Assembly: GCA_002844335.1 (NCBI GenBank) | Contig: CP019154.1 | Location: 2,108,001 to 2,172,000 of the forward strand | Length of the DNA: 64,000 nt | Reading direction: 5' to 3' | DNA from: Haloarcula taiwanensis | GTDB lineage: Archaea > Halobacteriota > Halobacteria > Halobacteriales > Haloarculaceae | In this document: piece by piece, positions 16,577 through 25,418 of the stretch | Position numbering within the stretch: position 1 is the first letter of the stretch | Layout: each line of letters opens with the position of its first letter | Position numbers and translations under genes: made by a program | The notes under the pieces: generated by a model | Databases searched by the model: none | What the model saw: the letters and a program-made list of their open reading frames with translations, nothing else | What the model was told of the DNA's origin: nothing

Positions 16577-19030
16577 ATGGAGAAGCCGGTCGGTGGAACG
16601 GATGAAGACGAACAAGCGGCACCTGACACACCGGCACAGCAGTCCCCCCCTGTGCTGTTGGAGACGCTCGCCGCGCGAATGCCCGAGCCAGTGGTCGTCG
16701 TCGCCGCGGACGGGGAGATACGGACCGGGAACGATCACCTCTGTGCGCTCCTTGACTCCGACCCGTCGGACGTGTTTGGAAGCCAGATAGCTGCGTTCTT
16801 CCCAGCTCTGCGTGACGCTGACCTCGGGACCCACTGCAGTGAGTCACCGGGAACACCGCTGACGTCGTCGTGTACTGCCGGCGACACGGAACGGTGGGTC
16901 GAAATCGCCTTCGAGCCCCAGCAGTGGGACGGCGAGGAACTGTATCTGGGTATTGTTCACGATGTCACCGAGCGCCACGAGCGGACGGAGATGCTCGAGC
17001 AGTACGAGCGCATCGTCGAGACCATCGAGGACGGCATCTACACGCTCGACGAGTCGTTCACGATGCAGACGGTCAACAGCGCCGTCGAATCGATGACTGG
17101 CTACGACAAGGACACGCTGGTCGGGTCGAACGCGACGCTGCTGGCGGACGAATCCGTCATCGAGGAGGCCGCGGAGATGTCGCGACAGTTCATCGAGGGC
17201 GAACGCGACGTGGGGACGCTGACGACGGACCTCCGGACCGCCGACGGCGAGACGCTCCCGATAGAGACCAAGTTCACCACATACGACCGCAAGGACGGGA
17301 GCTACCGGCAGGTCGGTGTCGTCCGCGACATATCGGACCGGAAGCGGTTCGAGGAGACGCTCGCAGCGCTACATGAGTCGACCCGGAAGTTGCTACACAC
17401 GGAAACGAAGACGGCTGTGGCCGAACAGATACTCGACACCGCCGTCGACGTGTTGGAGTTGCCCGACGTAGAGATCTACCTGTTCGACCGGAGTGACAAT
17501 ACCCTCCGAAGCGTCGGCGACGTCGAGACGGATCGAAGCGCGTCTGTCGGACCGGGCGAGAGCACGGTGTGGGACGTGTTCGTACAAGACAGCCCAGTCG
17601 AAGTCGCCCCCGGCGACTCCATCGACCTCGGGGCGGGACCAGTAACGGCGGACGCGAAGCGACTCTGTCTCCCGCTCGAAGACCACGGCGTGTTTTACAT
17701 CGAACTGGGTGAGCAACACAGCGACGCCAGAACGCGCGAGATGGTAGACCTGCTCGCCGCCAGCGCGGAAGCCGCACTCGCACGCGTCGACCGCGAGACG
17801 ACGCTCCGAGAACGCGAGGCTGAACGCCGCGAACAGAACCGCGAACTGCGGCGGCTCAAGCAGGTCAACGCGATCATTCGACGGATCGATCAGGTACTCG
17901 TCGAAGCGGAGACCACCGAGGAGATCGAACAAGCGGTGTGTGACCAGTTGGCCGACTCACAGTGGTTCTCTTTCGCCTGGCTCGGCCGGCAGGATGCGAC
18001 GGAACTCGTCCCCCGGGCGTGGGCGGGCGACACCGCGAGCTATCTGGACGCCATCTCGCTGTCACTCGAACGCGGCGGCGGACCGCCGGCCGTTCAGACC
18101 GCACAGTCCGAAACGATGACTGTTGTCCCGTCAGTGGCCGACAACCTCCGGGGCGACCACTGGCGGACTGAGGCGCTCTCTCGCGAATTCCAGTCGGCGC
18201 TCAGTATCCCGCTTGAGTACGACGACTTCGTCTACGGCGTCCTGACGGTGTACGCCGACCAGGAAGACGGGTTCGATGAGATGCTCCAAGAGGTGTTCGC
18301 CGAACTCGGTGAGACAATCGCGAATGCGATACGGGAAATCGAATCCCGGCAGCGACGGGCCGGCGACGGCACTGTCGAACTCGAACTATCGCTGTCTGCT
18401 CCGCAGTCGTTCCTGACCCAGCTCGCGGACCGGCTCGGCGTCTCTGTCGTCTGCGAAGGCGCCGTACAGCGAGGCGACGGTGCACTCCGTCTCTTCCTCG
18501 CTGTCTCGGACTGTGACCCGGTTGTTGTCGAGGAACAGCTGCTATCGATGGCTCGTGTCGACACCGCGCGAGCGATCTCTACCGACCAGCTGGACGGGCT
18601 TTACGAGGTTGTCGTGACTGGCCAGACCGTCGCAGGGACGCTACTGGAGCAGGGCGGGCGGTTGAAATCGATCCGAACGTCGACGGGCGGACTCACAGTG
18701 ACAGTTGTCGTTTCGGGTGAGACTGACATCCGGCAGTTTGTCGAACAGTTCGACGAGCGCTACGCCAACGTCGCGCTGATTGCGCGCCGTGACGGCGCAG
18801 AGTCTGACAGTCAACAGGACGGGACAGTCCGGTCGGCGCTGGAAGAGCAACTCACAGACAGACAGTTTGAAGTCCTCCAGACGGCGTACCTGAGTGGCTT
18901 TTTCGACTGGCCCCGAGAGACGACCGGGCAGGAAATCGCGGCCAGTCTGGACGTGTCACAGCCGACGGTCAACCGGCACCTCCGCGTCAGCGAGCGAAAG
19001 CTGCTCGAACTCGTGTTCGGCGATAGCTGA
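16577..19030 (+). CDS. Second Bat-like regulator: PAS-PAS-GAF-GAF-HTH_10
   Basis: This 817-residue protein has PAS domains at about 30-130 and 143-255 (the second with YTLDESFTMQTVNSAVESMT and the PAC end YRQVGVVRDISDRKRFEET), and a first GAF (about 265-400). A charged coiled linker follows, then a second GAF (about 430-595), a Bat domain (about 605-740) and a C-terminal HTH_10 (LTDRQFEVLQTAYLSGFFDW with the recognition helix SQPTVNRHLRVSERKL). It is a paralogue of the protein encoded at 2998-5865 but lacks the receiver-like start. It is probably a signal-dependent transcription activator. The target is unknown; a HalOD1 gene follows it. Confidence 0.88.
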   Translation: MEKPVGGTDEDEQAAPDTPAQQSPPVLLETLAARMPEPVVVVAADGEIRTGNDHLCALLDSDPSDVFGSQIAAFFPALRDADLGTHCSESPGTPLTSSCTAGDTERWVEIAFEPQQWDGEELYLGIVHDVTERHERTEMLEQYERIVETIEDGIYTLDESFTMQTVNSAVESMTGYDKDTLVGSNATLLADESVIEEAAEMSRQFIEGERDVGTLTTDLRTADGETLPIETKFTTYDRKDGSYRQVGVVRDISDRKRFEETLAALHESTRKLLHTETKTAVAEQILDTAVDVLELPDVEIYLFDRSDNTLRSVGDVETDRSASVGPGESTVWDVFVQDSPVEVAPGDSIDLGAGPVTADAKRLCLPLEDHGVFYIELGEQHSDARTREMVDLLAASAEAALARVDRETTLREREAERREQNRELRRLKQVNAIIRRIDQVLVEAETTEEIEQAVCDQLADSQWFSFAWLGRQDATELVPRAWAGDTASYLDAISLSLERGGGPPAVQTAQSETMTVVPSVADNLRGDHWRTEALSREFQSALSIPLEYDDFVYGVLTVYADQEDGFDEMLQEVFAELGETIANAIREIESRQRRAGDGTVELELSLSAPQSFLTQLADRLGVSVVCEGAVQRGDGALRLFLAVSDCDPVVVEEQLLSMARVDTARAISTDQLDGLYEVVVTGQTVAGTLLEQGGRLKSIRTSTGGLTVTVVVSGETDIRQFVEQFDERYANVALIARRDGAESDSQQDGTVRSALEEQLTDRQFEVLQTAYLSGFFDWPRETTGQEIAASLDVSQPTVNRHLRVSERKLLELVFGDS

Positions 19031-19129
19031 CGCCGTCGCTATACTATTAGTGGTCAGTCAACCGAGCTGTATCTGTATAGCCACAATCACCTTTTCAATC
19101 ACTCATCAAACCACAAACAGCGACGAACA

Positions 19130-19429
19130 ATGTCCCAGGCAAAACTGGTCTACAGACCGACACCCAACGAACCGCTGAGCGAAACCATCGTCCACGCCGT
19201 GGCTGACACGCTGGGTGTCGACCCCGTCGACCTCGATGATCGAATCAGTGACTGTATCGATCCAGATGCGCTGGACCGGCTGTTCCGCCCAGACACGGAT
19301 GGGGCACCGAGTCCTGACGGCCTGGTCGTGTTCAGTATGGCCAACTGCCGCATCGAAGTTGAGGGGAACCGCTCAGTGCTGGTGACACCGTCCCGTGACG
19401 TTTCGGCCGCAACCGGACTGGAAGCGTAA
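19130..19429 (+). CDS. HalOD1 output-domain protein
   Basis: The 99-residue protein matches the haloarchaeal HalOD1 output domain: an ETIVHAVADTLGVDPVDL helix, DPDALDRLFRP, and the final strand pair VVFSMANCRIEVEGN. HalOD1 occurs alone or at the end of response-regulator proteins and is thought to act as a signalling output module. It starts 100 bases after the Bat-like regulator gene on the same strand and precedes the terpene-synthase locus. Confidence 0.83.
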   Translation: MSQAKLVYRPTPNEPLSETIVHAVADTLGVDPVDLDDRISDCIDPDALDRLFRPDTDGAPSPDGLVVFSMANCRIEVEGNRSVLVTPSRDVSAATGLEA

Positions 19430-19684
19430 CTTGACCCCACGGCTGTTCTCCTGACACTCTCTATCGTGAGTGGTCCCGCCGACAGGTGGGTTATTATTAC
19501 CTTATTTTCCTCTCTGAGTTGTATATCGCCGCTACGTTTCAGTAAGTAGATATTTCTTTTCCGGTAGCAATTGAAAAACTGGTACGTAACCTGGAGTAAA
19601 ACCGGTCAAATACTTTGTTAATAGTATACTACCAGCAGGCTAGGCGTCAGTACCACTATAGGCTCAACTTCGCCTTTCGGATGT
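19430..19684. other. AT-rich intergenic region before the terpene-synthase locus
   Basis: This 255-base stretch is markedly richer in A+T than its surroundings, especially 19490-19635 (for example TATTATTACCTTATTTTCC and GTTAATAGTATACTACC). It has no open frame of note. Several TATA-like boxes are possible. It may be the control region for the small ORF and terpene synthase that follow, and it is unusually long for this gene-dense window. Confidence 0.45.
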
Positions 19685-19855
19685 ATGGACGTCGGACACC
19701 AACTGATCGAAACCGGCTCGCAGTCGGGTAAGAACGCCAAGGCAGTGACCGTTCAATCCGAGGCAGTAGAGACAGCAAAACCTCAGTTAATCAGACATTA
19801 TTCCACCGACTGTGCCGGAATAGAGGCTGCAAGCGTTGGAGGGCAGTCACGATGA
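19685..19855 (+). CDS. Candidate 56-residue ORF coupled to the terpene synthase
   Basis: An open frame of 56 codons starts at the ATG at 19685 (MDVGHQLIETGSQSGKNAKA) and ends in a TGA that overlaps the terpene-synthase ATG as ATGA (19852-19855). A GGAGGG Shine-Dalgarno-like sequence for the next gene lies within its last codons. The product would be soluble and not very acidic, which is unlike most halophile proteins. I recognise no family. It could be a leader ORF that couples translation, a small protein, or chance. Confidence 0.35.
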   Translation: MDVGHQLIETGSQSGKNAKAVTVQSEAVETAKPQLIRHYSTDCAGIEAASVGGQSR

Positions 19856-20820
19856 GCGTTGAGTCTCCGTCGGTTGATGCACAGAGCCTTCTCGAAGAGG
19901 TTCGGACGACCAGCCTCCCGGACCGGGTTGCAGAACTGGCAGACGAGTACGAGCGGGTCTGTGGCGAGCGTGATCGGTTCCTCTGGCAGTGGATCTACTC
20001 GCTGTTCCCCGAGTTTACCCTCTCCTCTGTCCATCCGGCCCACGCAGACCACGTCCGGACACAGAAGACGATTCTCACGATGTACGTCACGATTCTGGAC
20101 GATATCGTCGAGAACGACGGAGACCGAGACACCTTCGAAGAGGCCCGACGGCTTGTTCAGGACCCGTCAGCCGTTGACCCGAGCCGTGCGGCAGTAAGTG
20201 AAGACTATTTCTCCTTTATCGAGCGCATCTGGCGGGAGTTCGAGGGGGGACTGACCGACGCGCCGCGCGTCAACGAGTTCTACGACGTGTTCACGTACGA
20301 TATGCGACAGACGCTGAACGCGATGGACTACAGCGCAGTCGTCAACGAGAACCCCCGGATTGCGAACCTCAGCGGGGCAGAAACTTATGGGGCACATAAC
20401 ATGGTAATGTTCCCCTACGCGGCTGTTGACCTCATGTATTCGCCGGATTTCGAACTCGCTGACTACGGCACCGTTCGGGACCTCATCTGGGACCTACAGG
20501 AGATGGCCCGAATCGGCAACTGGCTCACGACATGGGAACGAGAGGTCAAAGAAGGGGACTACACTGCGGGAATCGTCGTGTTGGCCCTTCAGGAGGGATT
20601 CGTCACGCCCGAGGAACTCGAAAACCCTGACGGGAAAGCCGAACTCATCGACAAAATCAAAGCCGAACAGTTCGAGGCCCGGTTCCGGGACCGGTGGGCC
20701 GACATCTACCAGTCCGTTCGCGACCGCGAGTTCGACACCGAGAGCGTGGACCTCGATGCGCTGGTTCGGGGCATGGAAACAGTGTTCCAGTACCACGAGG
20801 CCAGCCGCGGACACAAGTAA
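19852..20820 (+). CDS. Class I terpene synthase-like protein
   Basis: The 322-residue, all-helical protein carries the two metal-binding motifs of class I terpene synthases at the expected distance. The aspartate-rich motif is D83-D84-I-V-E87-N-D89 (TILDDIVENDGD). The NSE triad is N223-x3-T227-x3-E231 (IGNWLTTWEREVKEGD). These bind three Mg ions and the substrate diphosphate. The DxxxD pairs of squalene or phytoene synthases are not seen. The pyrophosphate-sensor arginine region is not obvious, so the product and even cyclase activity remain open. A GGAGG ribosome-binding site is eight bases before the ATG, and a small ORF overlaps the start. It is convergent with the citramalate synthase gene. 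Confidence 0.78.
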   Translation: MSVESPSVDAQSLLEEVRTTSLPDRVAELADEYERVCGERDRFLWQWIYSLFPEFTLSSVHPAHADHVRTQKTILTMYVTILDDIVENDGDRDTFEEARRLVQDPSAVDPSRAAVSEDYFSFIERIWREFEGGLTDAPRVNEFYDVFTYDMRQTLNAMDYSAVVNENPRIANLSGAETYGAHNMVMFPYAAVDLMYSPDFELADYGTVRDLIWDLQEMARIGNWLTTWEREVKEGDYTAGIVVLALQEGFVTPEELENPDGKAELIDKIKAEQFEARFRDRWADIYQSVRDREFDTESVDLDALVRGMETVFQYHEASRGHK

Positions 20821-20874
20821 CGACCGTTCGTGTCGTGGTCCCGGGAGGGGACCCGTTCTGCGTAAATCAGTTAC

Positions 20875-22443
20875 TCAGTCGTCGGCGACGAGCGTTTCTT
20901 CGTCGTCGGCGACGAGGCGGTCCATCGCGTCCACCATCGCGCGCACGGACGCCCGGGTGATGTCCGAGTCGCTGGCAGAGACGACAACGTGATCGTCACC
21001 GCGTGACATCTCGATTTCGACAGTGACGAGTGCGTCTGTCCCGCCCGTGATAGCGTCGACGTGATAGTCTTCGAGTGTCGCGTCGGCAGTGTGGGACAAC
21101 GCCACTTCGGCGGCGTTCATCGCGGCGTCGACCGGTCCAGAGCCGACCGCTGCCTCCTTGCGTTCCTCGCCGTCGACCGACAGTCGGACGCTTGCGGTCG
21201 GCGTATCGGAGCCGGAGACGGCAGTCAGGCCGAGCAGTTCGACCCGGCGGTCGCGTGCGTCGCCGGTCACCTCGTCGGCGATGGTCAGCAGGTCGGCGTC
21301 GGTGACTCGCTTGCCGCGGTCGCCGATTTCCTTGACGCGACTGACGATCTCCGAGAGCTGGTCTTCGGTGACCTCGACATCGTGTTCGTCGAGGGCCGCC
21401 TCGACACCGGCCCGGCCCGCGTGCTTGCCGAGCGCGAGGCGGCGCTCGCGCCCCACCTTCTCGGGTGGGTACGGCTCGTACATCGAGTCGTCCTTGAGCG
21501 TGCCGTCGGTGTGGATGCCGGACTCGTGGGTGAAGGCGTTCTCGCCGACGACCGCCTTGTTCGGAGCCAGCGGGATGCCGGTCCGGTTGGCGATGAGTTG
21601 GGCGAGGTCGTACACCTCGGTGAGGTCCATCGACTCGACGCCGTAGCCGTGGTCGAGCGCGATGGCGACCTCTTCGAGGGCGACGTTGCCGGCACGCTCG
21701 CCAATGCCGTTTATCGTCCCATGGACGAGGTCCGCGCCCGCCGCGATAGACACCAAGGCGTTGGTCACCGCCAGCCCCAGGTCATCGTGGGTGTGGGTGC
21801 TGACCGGACCCAGATCCGAGAGCCGAGAGACGCATTCAAGCGCGCGGTCCGGCGTCGCGTGGCCGACGGTGTCGGCCCAGCAGATGCGGTCCGCACCGGC
21901 CTCGGTGGCCGCTCCGAGCAGTTCTTCGAGGTAGTCTAGGTCGGCCCGCGAGCCGTCCTCTCCGATGACCTCAACCCAGAGCCCGTGATCGACAGCGTAC
22001 TCCACCAGTTCGACGGTGTTGTCGACGTTCTCGGTCTTCGAGGTGCCGACCTTCTGTTCTACGTGCTTGTCGCTGGCCGGAACGACGAGGTTGATGCCGT
22101 CGACACCACAGTCGAGCGCGAGGTCGATATCGTTCTGGATCCCACGACAGAAGCTGGTGACAGTACTGTCGAGGTCAAGTCCCGCGACGCGGGAAATCGT
22201 CTCGCGTTCGCCGGGGCCAGTACAGGCGCTCCCGGCTTCGATGACATCGATACGCGCCGCATCGAGCGAGCGGGCGATGTCGGCCTTGTCGTCCGGCGTC
22301 AGCGAGACGCCGGGGGCCTGCTCACCGTCGCGCAGTGTCGTGTCGAGAAACTGTACCTCACCGACATCTGAGAGCGCACGCATCGCTGGGTGCCCCTCGA
22401 ACAGTGTGTTCTGACTCACAGAAGATGCTCCATCACGCGCCAC
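20875..22443 (-). CDS. (R)-citramalate / 2-isopropylmalate synthase
   Basis: The 522-residue DRE-TIM metallolyase has the N-terminal LDTTLRDGEQAPGVSLTPDD, the metal-binding STHTHDDLGLAVTN, the conserved NGIGERAGN, and a C-terminal LeuA-type regulatory domain (about 380-520). It condenses acetyl-CoA with pyruvate or 2-ketoisovalerate, the first step toward isoleucine (CimA) or leucine (LeuA). The stand-alone position hints at citramalate synthase, but substrate choice cannot be settled by eye. The frame opens with a GTG at 22443, and the ATG at 22383 (MRALSDVGEVQF) is an equally likely start. A short ORF overlaps this start region. Confidence 0.87.
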   Translation of the reverse strand: MARDGASSVSQNTLFEGHPAMRALSDVGEVQFLDTTLRDGEQAPGVSLTPDDKADIARSLDAARIDVIEAGSACTGPGERETISRVAGLDLDSTVTSFCRGIQNDIDLALDCGVDGINLVVPASDKHVEQKVGTSKTENVDNTVELVEYAVDHGLWVEVIGEDGSRADLDYLEELLGAATEAGADRICWADTVGHATPDRALECVSRLSDLGPVSTHTHDDLGLAVTNALVSIAAGADLVHGTINGIGERAGNVALEEVAIALDHGYGVESMDLTEVYDLAQLIANRTGIPLAPNKAVVGENAFTHESGIHTDGTLKDDSMYEPYPPEKVGRERRLALGKHAGRAGVEAALDEHDVEVTEDQLSEIVSRVKEIGDRGKRVTDADLLTIADEVTGDARDRRVELLGLTAVSGSDTPTASVRLSVDGEERKEAAVGSGPVDAAMNAAEVALSHTADATLEDYHVDAITGGTDALVTVEIEMSRGDDHVVVSASDSDITRASVRAMVDAMDRLVADDEETLVADD

Positions 22444-22576
22444 GAATTTCGCGGCCAGCCGCCTCGCGGCGACTTCCTCTATCCTCCGTCGGGTGTTCCG
22501 ACATAGTGGTGACTACTCTAATCCTCACGGTCTAAAAGGTGACGGAACCGACGACCACACTTCATACCGGTCGTGT

Positions 22577-22924
22577 TCAGGATTCTAAGCGGACCATGTC
22601 ACCCACAGAGACGTCTGATGCCGCGCCACCGGGTAGTTCGATGACAGTGTCCGCGTTCGCGTAGCCGACCGAGCGCCAAGGTTGCATGGTTTCGACGGCT
22701 TGGACCTCCTCGTCGACGAGCCAGAGTACGTCCAGCGGGAACCGGACGAACAGCATGTGGATAAACTGTCGGCTGGCGCGGTTGAAGGGGAAGACAAGCG
22801 CGTAGTCGTCGGGAATCGATGACCGGAACATCAGCCCCCGGCTCTGTTCGAGTATCGATTCGGCGTATTCCACTTCCGTCGCGAGAGGGCGAGCCGCGCC
22901 GTCGGGGTCGTGGACGAGCCGCAT
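22577..22924 (-). CDS. DUF192 family protein
   Basis: The 115-residue protein matches DUF192: EVEYAESILEQSRGLMFRSS, the conserved ALVFPFNRASRQFIHMLFVR, FPLDVLWLVDEEVQAVETMQ, and the end segment ANADTVIELPGG. The ATG at 22924 (MRLVHDPDG) is chosen because the long upstream frame overlaps the next gene on the other strand and is not acidic. The fold is known as a small beta barrel, but the function of the family remains unclear. Confidence 0.82.
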   Translation of the reverse strand: MRLVHDPDGAARPLATEVEYAESILEQSRGLMFRSSIPDDYALVFPFNRASRQFIHMLFVRFPLDVLWLVDEEVQAVETMQPWRSVGYANADTVIELPGGAASDVSVGDMVRLES

Positions 22925-23006
22925 ACCACCGCGGAAGTCGTACGCAGTCAAAAAGTCTTCTGTCGGAACGGAGGGTTTGAGGGGGCATGGCCACGGACTA
23001 TATGAC

Positions 23007-23555
23007 ATGGAGAAGGCTCCCGGGGGGACATCCGTCGGCGTTGACGACCCGTATGACCACGTGACGCGGTGTGACTTCGTTACCAGCGAGGGGAAGTGCC
23101 GCTGGGCGCGCGAACACGGCCGCCACGACCCCGAATTCGCCAACACACGGAGCTCTGACGACTTTCGCTGTCCGGCAGCAATCGCGCCCGACGACGCAGA
23201 TGCAGACACAGAGCCGGAATGGGACTGGGCCGACTGCCCGCATTTCCGCTCCCGGAATCACGACCGGGAGTGTGTTCGCTGCGGACTCGAAGAGCGGCGT
23301 ATGGCCCACTCCGACGAGCGGCCGCTACTGGAGGAACACCACCTCTCGTACCGCGGCGACGGCGACGAGCTATCGCACGAAATAACGGTGTTTCTCTGCC
23401 GGTGGTGTCACGCCAAAATCCACCAGTCCTGGGCGCGGCTCGACGACGACGTGAATCCAGACCCCGAAGCCATCGCACAACGGGAACAGCGCCGCTCTAA
23501 GGAGCAATCCGAACTGGGGTTTGAATCGGCAGCCGACCGCTACGACGACTCGTAA
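23007..23555 (+). CDS. HNH-like zinc-binding protein
   Basis: The 182-residue protein contains one zinc-knuckle-like segment (CPHFRSRNHDRECVRCGLEE). An HNH-like core follows (LLEEHHLSYRGDGDELSHEI then LCRWCHAKIHQSW). The E-H-H plus C-x2-C-H-x3-H arrangement resembles HNH endonucleases. The first part has further Cys residues (RCDFV, GKCRWA, RCPAA). Whether it cuts nucleic acid is unknown. The ATG at 23007 is preferred over an earlier frame extension to 22977. It is divergent from the DUF192 gene. Confidence 0.65.
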   Translation: MEKAPGGTSVGVDDPYDHVTRCDFVTSEGKCRWAREHGRHDPEFANTRSSDDFRCPAAIAPDDADADTEPEWDWADCPHFRSRNHDRECVRCGLEERRMAHSDERPLLEEHHLSYRGDGDELSHEITVFLCRWCHAKIHQSWARLDDDVNPDPEAIAQREQRRSKEQSELGFESAADRYDDS

Positions 23556-23626
23556 CTCCATCTTAATATCAAATTTGATATCTGGTGGCAGACCGATAAG
23601 TAGGATCACAGTAACTGAGTAGTATA

Positions 23627-24724
23627 GTGACCTCTCCGGCGCTCACGAAGCAGTCGCTGGGGACGGGATATGTCGTCGCAACCGGTGTTGTGATTACCGG
23701 CGCACTGCTCGCCCACGGCATCTCTACCGTCCGCCCGTCCCTGATTGACATGGTCATCCTCAGCGTGGGGCTGACACCGGCGCTAGCTCTAGTAGCGGCG
23801 AACTACTGGCTTCCGGTGAGCGGACTGTCCGGCGACCAGATATGGACTGCTGCGGAGTGGTGCGGGCTGGGCATCGCGCTGTTTACGCTCATCAAAATCG
23901 TCGTACTGCTCGCCCCGATGCCGCAGTCCTCGATGATCCCGTCGATACTCGCAAGCGGGGTCGCAGTCGGCGGGTTCGGCGGGATTTTGTTCGGATGGCT
24001 GCTCGAACTCCGGCGGTCCAGACGCCGACTCGCACAGAGCAACGAAGTGTTGTTTCGAGTGCTCAGGCACGACCTCCGGAACAATCTCAACGTGGCACTC
24101 GGACACCTCGGCGAACTGCAGCGGGAGACGGCAGAACGCGGCAGCCCGAAGTCGCGTGCACACGTCGAGCAGCTGAGCGGGACCATCGATGGCATCATCG
24201 ACACCACAGAGAAGGCGAGACAGATAGAGTTCGCGTTCGATGCGGACCGCCGCGCACAGGAGCCGATTGACCTCGTACCGTGTATCAGAGAACAGGCGAA
24301 ACAGATCACGCAGTCACACCCGGAGGCCACCGTCGAACTCGACCTCCCTGAACAGTCGCAGGTGTACGCCGACTGGATGCTCGACATCGTGTTCCGGAAT
24401 GTTGTCGAGAACGCAGTCGTCCACTGCGAGGAGACCCCGACACTGTATATTTCGGTCGAAGAACACGGCCGAACCGTGTTCGTCCACATCGGCGATAACT
24501 GTCCGTCGATTCCACAGCACGAACGGGAGGTCCTCGACAGTGGAGAGGAGACGCAACTGCACCACTCGAAAGGAGTCGGACTGTGGCTGACGACGTGGAT
24601 CGTCGAAAGTTACGGCGGGGCCGTACACCTCACAACCTCGGACGACGGCAATGTCGTGACGCTGGAACTGTGCGGCCCGACGATCCTCGACGAGATTCGC
24701 CAGACCCTTCGAGAGTGGCCCTGA
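23627..24724 (+). CDS. Membrane sensor histidine kinase
   Basis: The 365-residue protein starts at a GTG. It has four or so membrane helices (residues 12-125), a dimerisation/phosphoacceptor domain with H148 (FRVLRHDLRNNLNV) and an ATPase domain with the N box (FRNVVENAVVHC), a G1-like GDNCPS and the G2 box HSKGVGLWLTTWIVE. There is no PAS or receiver domain and no adjacent response regulator, so the cognate partner must be elsewhere. TAATATCAAATTTGATA upstream (about 23565-23580) is an AT-rich palindromic stretch that may be part of the promoter. Confidence 0.85.
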   Translation: MTSPALTKQSLGTGYVVATGVVITGALLAHGISTVRPSLIDMVILSVGLTPALALVAANYWLPVSGLSGDQIWTAAEWCGLGIALFTLIKIVVLLAPMPQSSMIPSILASGVAVGGFGGILFGWLLELRRSRRRLAQSNEVLFRVLRHDLRNNLNVALGHLGELQRETAERGSPKSRAHVEQLSGTIDGIIDTTEKARQIEFAFDADRRAQEPIDLVPCIREQAKQITQSHPEATVELDLPEQSQVYADWMLDIVFRNVVENAVVHCEETPTLYISVEEHGRTVFVHIGDNCPSIPQHEREVLDSGEETQLHHSKGVGLWLTTWIVESYGGAVHLTTSDDGNVVTLELCGPTILDEIRQTLREWP

Positions 24725-24793
24725 AACCGGACGCGAGGGGACCCGTCGACCGCATCAGGAGATATATACGCCTTCGCGGCCTTCGCGTCAGTA

Positions 24794-25363
24794 ATGACCC
24801 GAATCGACGTTATCGACAATCACGGACAGTTCACACATCTGGAGCAACGCGCGCTCCGTGACATGGGCGTCGACGTTTCGCTCAGGGACAACACGACCCC
24901 ACCCGAAGAGATTGACGCCGACGGCATCGTCCTCTCGGGCGGCCCGGATATGGACGATATCGGGAACTGTCCCGAGTACCTCGACCTCGACGTTCCCGTG
25001 CTCGGCATCTGCCTGGGCATGCAACTCATCGCCGACGAACTCGGCGGCCGGGTCGGCAGCGGCGAGTACGGTGGCTACGCGGACGTGACAGTCGACATTC
25101 TCGACGAGGCCGATCCGCTCCTCGGTTCGCTGTATCCCGACACGCGTGTGTGGGCCAGCCACGCTGACGAAGTGAAGGAGGTCCCACCCGGATTCGAGCG
25201 AACCGCGACTTCCGATGTCTGTGGCGTCGAGGCGATGAGCAACACGGACGAGGCGATATACGGCGTCCAGTGGCATCCGGAGGTCGCTCACACCGAAGAG
25301 GGCGAAGAAGTGTTCGAGAACTTCCTGTCGGTGTGTGATCAGCAGTCTGTCGCCCGCCAGTAA
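24794..25363 (+). CDS. guaAA: GMP synthase, glutamine amidotransferase subunit A
   Basis: The 189-residue class I glutamine amidotransferase has catalytic C73 (GICLGMQ) and the His/Glu pair H161 and E163 (QWHPEVAHTEEGEE). The short stand-alone form is the archaeal type in which the amidotransferase is separate from the ATP-pyrophosphatase subunit. It supplies ammonia for converting XMP to GMP. The ATG at 24794 lies 70 bases after the kinase gene, with a TATA-like ATATATACG (24761-24769) about 29 bases upstream. Confidence 0.92.
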   Translation: MTRIDVIDNHGQFTHLEQRALRDMGVDVSLRDNTTPPEEIDADGIVLSGGPDMDDIGNCPEYLDLDVPVLGICLGMQLIADELGGRVGSGEYGGYADVTVDILDEADPLLGSLYPDTRVWASHADEVKEVPPGFERTATSDVCGVEAMSNTDEAIYGVQWHPEVAHTEEGEEVFENFLSVCDQQSVARQ

Positions 25364-25418
25364 CCGTCGGGGAAGAATGTAACTGGTTTTATATTCGCTC
25401 GTAGGGTGTGATACAAAA

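Noticed and set aside
15695..16834. 379-codon minus-strand frame
   Set aside because: It lies across the HAD phosphatase and the Bat-like gene on the other strand, both with clear motifs; its composition is non-acidic.
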